From: an uncultured Arachnia sp.
GTDB taxonomy: Bacteria > Actinomycetota > Actinomycetes > Propionibacteriales > Propionibacteriaceae
Reading direction: 5' to 3'
Assembly (NCBI GenBank): GCA_947493705.1
Contig: CANLSH010000006.1
Coordinates: 62,001-126,000, forward strand
DNA length: 64,000 nucleotides
Part shown: positions 58,208 through 64,000 of the stretch, one piece after another
Layout: each line of letters opens with the position of its first letter
How positions within the stretch are numbered: position 1 is the first letter of the stretch
Notes under the pieces: generated by a model
What the model was told of the DNA's origin: nothing
Database searches by the model: none
Seen by the model: only the letters and a program-made list of their open reading frames with translations
Program-made: the position numbers and the translations under genes

Positions 58208-60057
58208 CGCCCAGGGATGAACGGCGTCGCGCGGTGGCGGATTCAGTCCGAGGTGTCCAGGGTGAGGATTCCGACTCCCTTACCCGCGGCCAGAACAAGA
58301 TCCTGCGTCAGCGCTCCATGCGTCTGCTGGGATCTCTGCTGCGCCCCCTGCGGCGGCAGGTGCGCGAGGTGGCTGCGGCCACCGTCCTGGGGACCGGTGC
58401 CCGGGTGGCCATTCCTGCCCTTGTGGGGTTGGGTGTCGATTCGGGGTTCGGAGCGCTCAATGGCGAGCCTTGGTCCACATTCATCCTGATCGCGGTGGCC
58501 ACCGCGATCTGTGCCGTCGCTGCCGGTGTTCTGGAGGGTCATGCCCGTGCCGTCACTCCCAAATTCGCCCAGGCGTTCGTGTTGGAACTGCGCCGTCGGC
58601 TGTTTGCACACTCCCAGCGCCTCAGCATGTCTTTCCACGAGAGCTACACCTCCGGCCGATTGATCTCCCGGCAGACAAGTGATGTGGAGGCTATTCGCGA
58701 GTTTGTCGCGAGTGGCATCGCGCAGTTCGTCAGCTCGCTGCTGTTCCTGGTGGGCACCGTCGTCATGCTCATGCTGCGCGACGTGCCCAGTGGGCTGATT
58801 CTGCTGGCTGCCCTGATACCCACGACGCTGTTCGGTTGGTGGTTCATCACGGAGTCCCGCAAACGATTCCGTACGGTACGCGGCACCTCAGCGGGCATGA
58901 TCGCGAACTTCGTGGAATCCATGGTCGGCATCCGTGCCGTACAGGCATTCCGCGCCGAGGATGCCCGCATTGAGGCGTTCGCCGGAACGGCTGAGGACTA
59001 CCGCGTCTCCAATGCCCGGGTCATTTTCACCTTCGGTGTGGCCAACACCGTGATCGTCGCGCTGGCCGCCATCGTGTCCGCTGTGCTGATGTACGTCGAC
59101 GGCTCCCGTGTGTTGGCCGGGACGCTGGAAGTGGGGGTGCTGCTCACGGCAGTGCTGTATGCACGCCAGTTCTTTGACCCCGTGACCGACATCATGATGT
59201 TCGCCAACCAGCTGCAGGGCGCCACGAGTGCACTGGAAAAGATCTCAGGGGTGCTCGAAGAGGAACCGACGCTGGTGGATCCCATCACCCCCGTGCCCCT
59301 GGCCAGGGCGGAGGGTTCCCTGGACATTGACGGTGTCACCTTCGCCTACGGCTCCGGGAAACCGGTCCTGCCCCACCTGGACCTGATGATCCCGGCCGGG
59401 CAGGTGGTTGCACTGGTGGGTGAGACCGGTGCGGGCAAGACGACACTGGTGAAGCTGGTGGCCCGTGTCGTCGATCCGCAATCTGGCGCGGTGCGTATCG
59501 ACGGTACGGACGTGCGGGACATCGCCGACGCCGATCTGCGACGGATCGTCACCATTCTCACGCAGGATTCGTTCCTGTTCTCCGGCACGGTGGCGGCCAA
59601 CATCGAGCTGGGGCGCACGGGGGCTAGCCGCCAGGACATCGAGGCGGCAGCGATCACCGTCGGGGCCGATAGCTTCATCCGCTCCCTGCCGGAGGGATAT
59701 GACACGGATGTGCGCAGTCGTGGTGGACGGCTGTCCGCCGGCCAGAGGCAACTCGTCAGCTTTGCCCGGGCCTTTCTGGCCGATCCGCAGGTACTGATCC
59801 TCGATGAGGCGACCAGTTCCTTGGATCTGCCCAGCGAACGACTGGTGCAGCGAGGACTGCAGACGTTGCTGAAGGGCCGCACGGCTATCATCATCGCCCA
59901 CCGTCTGTCCACGGTCTCGATTGCGGACCGGGTGCTCGTCATGGAGCACGGACGGATCATCGAGGATGGCACGCCAGCGGAACTCATTGCGCTGGAATCG
60001 GGCAACTTCGCCTCGCTGCACAGCCAGTGGGAGACGTCGCTGGGGGAGCGTCGGTAG
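58204..60057 (+). CDS. ABC exporter half-transporter (catalytic subunit)
   Basis: A 617-residue partner of the preceding gene. Its membrane domain contains FVSSLLFLVGTVVMLMLRDV and NTVIVALAAIVSAVLMYVDG. The ATPase has Walker A VGETGAGKTTLVKL, Walker B VLILDEATSSLD with an intact catalytic Glu, His switch AHRLSTVS, and signature RLSAGQRQLVSFARAF, in which the second Gly of LSGGQ is Ala. The complementary defects of the two subunits mean one full and one weak ATP site. Start ATG 58204 has GAGGAGG upstream. Confidence 0.88.
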   Translation: MTPRDERRRAVADSVRGVQGEDSDSLTRGQNKILRQRSMRLLGSLLRPLRRQVREVAAATVLGTGARVAIPALVGLGVDSGFGALNGEPWSTFILIAVATAICAVAAGVLEGHARAVTPKFAQAFVLELRRRLFAHSQRLSMSFHESYTSGRLISRQTSDVEAIREFVASGIAQFVSSLLFLVGTVVMLMLRDVPSGLILLAALIPTTLFGWWFITESRKRFRTVRGTSAGMIANFVESMVGIRAVQAFRAEDARIEAFAGTAEDYRVSNARVIFTFGVANTVIVALAAIVSAVLMYVDGSRVLAGTLEVGVLLTAVLYARQFFDPVTDIMMFANQLQGATSALEKISGVLEEEPTLVDPITPVPLARAEGSLDIDGVTFAYGSGKPVLPHLDLMIPAGQVVALVGETGAGKTTLVKLVARVVDPQSGAVRIDGTDVRDIADADLRRIVTILTQDSFLFSGTVAANIELGRTGASRQDIEAAAITVGADSFIRSLPEGYDTDVRSRGGRLSAGQRQLVSFARAFLADPQVLILDEATSSLDLPSERLVQRGLQTLLKGRTAIIIAHRLSTVSIADRVLVMEHGRIIEDGTPAELIALESGNFASLHSQWETSLGERR

Positions 60058-60093
60058 GTCGGACTGTCCCGCAGCATGGAGTTTCGGGGCGCC

Positions 60094-60112
60094 CGCGGTT
60101 GTGGGGACCGCG
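60094..60112 (+). terminator. Possible hairpin terminator between convergent genes
   Basis: CGCGGT and ACCGCG form a six-base stem with a seven-base loop between the exporter operon and the convergent mgtE gene. The following sequence has only short T stretches (GCTTGATTGT), so it is a weak candidate. Confidence 0.3.
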
Positions 60113-60144
60113 AGGTGCTTGATTGTCCAGGCTGGGGGACAGGG

Positions 60145-61491
60145 TCAGATGCCAAGGATGATCTTGGCAATACCGAAGTAGACGAACAGACCGGTGGCGT
60201 CGATGAAGGTGCTGATGAAGGGGTTGGAGAAGACGGCCGGGTCCGCATGCACGGCCTTGGCGATCAGCGGCATCGTTCCGCCGACGGTGGCGGCCAGTGT
60301 GCAGACAGCAAAAAGGGTGAGACCAATGACCGATCCAATGCCGAGACCATAGATCAGCCCTGTGATGATGAATCCCAAACCCCCGAGAGTGACTCCGAGC
60401 AGGGCACCGACGCCTGCTTCCCGTCGAACAACGCGGAACCAGTCGCGGCCCTGAACCTCACCCAGCGCCAACGCACGAGTGACTGTTGTGGCCGCTTGGT
60501 TGCCCGTGTTTCCGCCCGTGCCGATGAGGAGCGGGACGAACACCGAGAGCACAATCATCTGGCTGAGTGTGGCCTCGAAAACCTCCAGGACCTGCACGGT
60601 GAGGCTGGCGCCCACGGCGAGCACCAGTAACCACACGACGCGGGATCGCACCAGCGTGGCGATGGAGGTGGCGAGGTAGTGGCCACGGATCGGCTCCGTT
60701 CCGCTCATGCGCGCCTGGTCCTCGGATTCGGCCTGCTTGAGGATAGCCAGTGCATCGTCGACGGTGAGGATGCCCACGAGCCGGCCTTCATGATCCACCA
60801 CGGGCAGCGCCAGGTGTCCGAGATCGGAGCAGCGACGGGCCGCGTCCTCTGCTGGCTCGGTCGCTTGTGCAGTGTTGGCCTCCACCACCAGTTCTGCCAC
60901 GGGTGAGGCTTCGTCAGACGCCAACAGGTCCCTGAGGCCCACCACTCCCATGAGCCGACGGCTGTCGTCGATGACGGGGAGCGTGTAGATGGTTTCTGCC
61001 TCCAACGCTCGCGCCCTGGCCCTTTCCAGGGCTTCACCCACGGTGGCGTCGAAAGGGATGGGAGCAACCTCGGGGCTCATCCGTCGTCCGATGGAGCCGA
61101 CGGCGTAGCCCAGCACCACGGCGGTGAGATTGCGCTCACCGGGTGAGAGTCCTGTCATCAGCTTGGTGGCGATGCCGGCGGGTAGTTCATCGAGGAGGCT
61201 GACCCTGTCGTCGGGGTCCAATGCCTCAAAGACCTCCGCTGTCTCTTCTGCCTGGAGGAGTTCCACAAGATCCCCCTGCGTGCGGTGGTCCAGTCGTTCG
61301 AAGACCTCCAGCGCCTGATCCTTCGTCAGCAACCGGAACACGATGGCACGGTCCTCGCCGCGCAGCCGACGCAGTTCCTCGACAATTTCACCGGGCCCGG
61401 CGTCGTGAAGCAGGGCACTGAGACCGGGCAGGTCATTCTCGTAGAGGAGGTCTCTCAACTGGTCCGGCGTGAACGTCGGCTCCTGCGACAT
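60145..61491 (-). CDS. mgtE: MgtE-family magnesium transporter
   Basis: A 448-residue Mg2+ channel/transporter. The N-terminal MgtE domain (DLLYENDLPGLSALLHDAGP, LDPDDRVSLLDELPAGIATK) is followed by two CBS domains (YTLPVIDDSRRLMGVVGLRD and LALPVVDHEGRLVGILTVDD) and five membrane helices with the signature VPLLIGTGGNTGNQAATTVT. The gap to the upstream aldo/keto reductase is too short for an Mg riboswitch, and none is seen. Confidence 0.92.
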   Translation of the reverse strand: MSQEPTFTPDQLRDLLYENDLPGLSALLHDAGPGEIVEELRRLRGEDRAIVFRLLTKDQALEVFERLDHRTQGDLVELLQAEETAEVFEALDPDDRVSLLDELPAGIATKLMTGLSPGERNLTAVVLGYAVGSIGRRMSPEVAPIPFDATVGEALERARARALEAETIYTLPVIDDSRRLMGVVGLRDLLASDEASPVAELVVEANTAQATEPAEDAARRCSDLGHLALPVVDHEGRLVGILTVDDALAILKQAESEDQARMSGTEPIRGHYLATSIATLVRSRVVWLLVLAVGASLTVQVLEVFEATLSQMIVLSVFVPLLIGTGGNTGNQAATTVTRALALGEVQGRDWFRVVRREAGVGALLGVTLGGLGFIITGLIYGLGIGSVIGLTLFAVCTLAATVGGTMPLIAKAVHADPAVFSNPFISTFIDATGLFVYFGIAKIILGI

Positions 61492-61539
61492 GGGACTCTC
61501 CTGATGAACGACGGCGATGCCGGGATTGAGTGATTCAGA

Positions 61540-62526
61540 TCACCAGCGGGAGTGGACGAACTGGCGGATACGACGATCGTAGATCTCCTCCAGCGCGTCG
61601 AGCTGCTCGGTGCTCAACGACGGCATCGATCCGGCTTCAGCGTTGGTGCGGGCTTGTTCGGGACGGCTTGCGCCCGGGATGGCGACATTCACACCATCCT
61701 GATCGATGACCCAGCGCAGCGCGAACTGCGCAGGGGTCATCTCGGGTGGGCACAGAGCCGCCACCTCGCGGGCGGCGGCGACACCCTCGGCGAAGGGGAC
61801 ACCTGAGAAGGTCTCGCCCTGATCAAAGGACTCACCATGCCGGTTGAAGGTGCGGTGGTCCGTGGGGGCGAAGGTGCTCTCCTCGGAGAAGCGGCCCGAA
61901 AGCAGGCCACTGGCCAGGGGCACACGGGCAATGATGGCGACGTTCTGCGCCTTGGCGGCGGGCAGGACCTCCTCCAATGGCTTGCGGCGGAATATGTTGA
62001 GGATGATCTGGATGCTGCGCAGGTTGGGACGCTGCAGCGCAGTCATGGCTTCGTCGACGGTTTCGACGGAGACGCCGTAACCCTTCATCCGGCCCTCGGC
62101 CACCATCTCGTCGAGGATGTCGAAAACCCGGTCATCGCTGTAGACGGGTGTGGGTGGGCAGTGGAGTTGCACCAGATCGAGCGTGTCCATGCCGAGGAGT
62201 GTGCGGGAGCGATCATTCCAGGCGCGGAGGTTCTTGGCCGTGAACTGGTCGGGCTCGTGGGGATCTGCCCGGCGCCCCATCTTGGTGGCCACCAGCAATG
62301 ATTCGTCGGCGCGCTCCTTCAGGAAGCGTCCGACGAGCTCCTCACTGTGGCCGTCGCCGTAGACGTCGGCTGTGTCGAAGAATGTCACATCGGAATCCGC
62401 GGCCGTGTGCAGTACCTTCATGGCGGTCTCGTCGCTGACGTTGCCCCAGTCACCACCGAACTGCCAGCAGCCCTGCCCAATCCTGCTGATCGTTTGGCCT
62501 GTCCTGCCCATTGTTGATGTGTCCAT
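61540..62526 (-). CDS. Aldo/keto reductase
   Basis: A 328-residue NADPH-dependent reductase with a TIM-barrel. The tetrad is visible: Asp and Tyr in FFDTADVYGDGHSEELVGRF, Lys in SLLVATKMGRRADP and His in LDLVQLHCPPTPVY. The C-terminal cofactor loop is NVAIPGASRPEQARTNAEA. ATG 62524-62526 has TTGAGGG upstream. Substrate unknown. Confidence 0.88.
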   Translation of the reverse strand: MDTSTMGRTGQTISRIGQGCWQFGGDWGNVSDETAMKVLHTAADSDVTFFDTADVYGDGHSEELVGRFLKERADESLLVATKMGRRADPHEPDQFTAKNLRAWNDRSRTLLGMDTLDLVQLHCPPTPVYSDDRVFDILDEMVAEGRMKGYGVSVETVDEAMTALQRPNLRSIQIILNIFRRKPLEEVLPAAKAQNVAIIARVPLASGLLSGRFSEESTFAPTDHRTFNRHGESFDQGETFSGVPFAEGVAAAREVAALCPPEMTPAQFALRWVIDQDGVNVAIPGASRPEQARTNAEAGSMPSLSTEQLDALEEIYDRRIRQFVHSRW

Positions 62527-62571
62527 GCCCTCAACCCTTCCACATCGGACGAGGGAGGATCGAGTATCCCT

Positions 62572-62670
62572 CGGTGGTCGAGTACGGCGATGTGCCGAGA
62601 CCTCGTTCGGCCACACCCGGTCTCGACACGCGCAGGGCTCGTTCCTCGCCGAGCGCTACTCGACCATCGG
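62572..62670. repeat. Pair of dispersed palindromic repeats (REP-like), copies 2 and 3
   Basis: An inverted copy at 62572-62602 (CGGTGGTCGAGTACG to GCCGAGACC) and a direct copy at 62619-62670 (GGTCTCGACACGC to CTACTCGACCATCGG) stand back to back, so the whole block can fold. They share their outer halves with the element at 16376-16425. The block lies between the promoter side of the aldo/keto reductase gene and the 3' end of the MFS gene. Confidence 0.6.
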
Positions 62671-62698
62671 CTGGGAGCCTGATCGTATCGTCGTCAGC

Positions 62699-64000
62699 TC
62701 AGGGTGACTGATAGCTGGGGCGGCGGTAGAACTGAACGACGATGACGGCGACGCCGATGACGATCGCGGGAGCAAGGACGGCCTGCGACATGGCGATGGC
62801 AAGACCTTCCCGGGCCTGCTCCGGGATGGCGCCCCCCAAAGTGGCGGGGGAGAACTCGGCACCAGCGGAGCCCAGGTTGGCGGCGATGCGGCTGCTGATG
62901 AGCGTCGCGATGACGGCGCTTCCCATCACGGCACCCACCTGGCGGGCTGTGTTGTAGACGCCCGAGCCGGCGCCGGCGCGCAGCGGAGGCAAGTTGCCGG
63001 TGGCAGCTGTGGACAGCGGTCCCCATACGAAGCTGTTGGAGATGCCGAGCGTGGTCATGGGGATGAGGATGAGCCAGACGGGACTGGTGGTGTTCATCAC
63101 GGCGACGAGCCCGAACAGTGACGCGGACCACAACGCGCAGCCGAACGTGGCCAGAACGCGGGGATGTACGCGGTCCACAAGATTGCCAACCGGGCGCGCC
63201 AACACCAGTGACATCACCGCCGTCGGGGCGCTGAGGAGTGCCGCCTGGGTGGGGGAGAAGCCGCGTGCCGCCTGGGCCCAGATCATGAGCGCGAATGGCA
63301 TCGCGGTCACGGAGAATCCCACCAGCACGATGGCGATGTTGGAGACGGCGAAGTTACGGTCGTGAAAGAGCGACAGCGGAAGCAGGGGTTCGCCGCGGTT
63401 GTACTTCTGCCAGAACACGAAGGCCACGAGAACGATGACACCGAAAATGATGAGCGAGAACACACTGATGGGGCCCCAGATGATGCCCCAGTTGAAGGTG
63501 TCGGCCTCCTGCAGACCGAAGACGATGCAGAACAGGCCGACGGCACTGAGCGCCACACCGAGCCAGTCGAAGCGATGCCTGTTGACGTCCATACGTGGCA
63601 CGAACTTCACCACCAGCAAGTAGCCGAACACACCGACCGGCACGTTGATGAAGAAAATCCACTCCCACCCGAGTGAATCGAGCAGTACTCCACCGAGCAC
63701 GGGGCCGATGAGTGTTGCGATACCTGCCACCGCGCCCCAGATGGCCATGGCTTTGCCGCGCTCGTTGGCGGGGAACAAGCGGGTGATGGTGGCCATGGTC
63801 TGCGGTGTCATGAGGGAGGCGCCGAGACCCTGCACGACCCGCGCAATGATCAGGGGCGTGACGCTGCCCACGAGCCCGCAGGCGAGGGAGGACAGGGTGA
63901 AGATGACGAGCCCAATGAGGTAGACCTTCTTGGGACCAAAACGGTCTCCGAGACGCCCCGTGATGAGCAGCGGCACGGCGTAGGCAAGAAGGTAGGCGCT
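62699..64000 (-). CDS. MFS multidrug transporter (DHA2/EmrB-like), N-terminus outside window
   Basis: At least 433 residues of a major facilitator with probably 14 helices; the frame continues past the window edge (SAYLLAYAVPLLITGRLGDR). Motif A GRLGDRFGPKK, motif C-like WGAVAGIATLIGPVLGGVLL and EWIFFINVPVGVFGYLLVVK are typical of DHA2-type proton-driven drug exporters. The C-terminal segments end VIGVAVIVVQFYRRP. Substrate cannot be inferred. Confidence 0.85.
   Translation of the reverse strand, partial: SAYLLAYAVPLLITGRLGDRFGPKKVYLIGLVIFTLSSLACGLVGSVTPLIIARVVQGLGASLMTPQTMATITRLFPANERGKAMAIWGAVAGIATLIGPVLGGVLLDSLGWEWIFFINVPVGVFGYLLVVKFVPRMDVNRHRFDWLGVALSAVGLFCIVFGLQEADTFNWGIIWGPISVFSLIIFGVIVLVAFVFWQKYNRGEPLLPLSLFHDRNFAVSNIAIVLVGFSVTAMPFALMIWAQAARGFSPTQAALLSAPTAVMSLVLARPVGNLVDRVHPRVLATFGCALWSASLFGLVAVMNTTSPVWLILIPMTTLGISNSFVWGPLSTAATGNLPPLRAGAGSGVYNTARQVGAVMGSAVIATLISSRIAANLGSAGAEFSPATLGGAIPEQAREGLAIAMSQAVLAPAIVIGVAVIVVQFYRRPSYQSP

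Noticed and set aside
1..64000. CRISPR arrays
   Set aside because: No series of regularly spaced identical repeats was seen; repeats present are dispersed palindromes or gene remnants.

Overview
The window is high-GC DNA from an actinomycete (Actinomycetota). The gene content (TreZ/TreY, an actinobacterial-type conjugation module, MgtE, NagZ/AnmK recycling, PucR regulation) fits Propionibacteriales or Micrococcales, but the genus cannot be fixed from the sequence alone. It falls into two parts that meet at a tRNA-Ala(TGC) gene at 16226-16298.

Positions 1 to about 16225 are the right-hand part of an integrative conjugative element. Its transfer backbone, all on the + strand, is two DUF6112-type small membrane proteins, a TrbL/VirB6-like protein with a proline-rich tail, an SCO6880-family protein, a VirB4-like ATPase, a VirD4/TraG coupling ATPase, a single-strand binding protein and a large serine recombinase whose reading frame runs into the tRNA. 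Cargo genes sit between backbone genes: two proteins with HEPN-type R-x4-H motifs, a GNAT/NTF2/HTH trio and two small unknown genes. Repeated 3' gene remnants (order A-B-A'-B') show that the left side was rebuilt by recombination. Two RNA-like regions stand out: a multi-hairpin leader directly before the recombinase (14404-14561) and a tRNA-like segment in permuted order (8224-8308). No relaxase and no left attachment site are in the window.

Positions 16549-42167 hold a large catabolic locus around a PucR regulator. A minus-strand run of fifteen tightly packed genes encodes a UraA-type pyrimidine permease, a three-subunit molybdenum hydroxylase with CoxG/CoxD/CoxE/MocA/XdhC maturation factors, an amidase, HyuA/HyuB, an NAD(P)-binding protein, a barbiturase-type ring-opening hydrolase and a family III CoA transferase. 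Divergently, DUF2877-FdrA-DUF1116 (the oxamate carbamoyltransferase type) are followed by an AccD-AccA fusion. The genes fit oxidative pyrimidine breakdown: uracil uptake, hydroxylation to barbiturate, ring opening to ureidomalonate. My inference is that the next step is phosphorolytic, with FdrA and partners releasing carbamoyl phosphate, the amidase giving malonate, and the CoA transferase plus carboxyltransferase handling malonyl-CoA.

Positions 42237-64000 are ordinary chromosome: lgt, a convergent gap with a cluster of DnaA-box-like sequences, a siderophore-interacting protein, a lipoprotein, a cell-wall amino-sugar recycling operon (sugar ABC transporter, nagZ, anmK, RpiR regulator), treZ and treY, a heterodimeric ABC exporter, mgtE, an aldo/keto reductase, a dispersed palindromic repeat and the end of an MFS transporter cut by the window edge.
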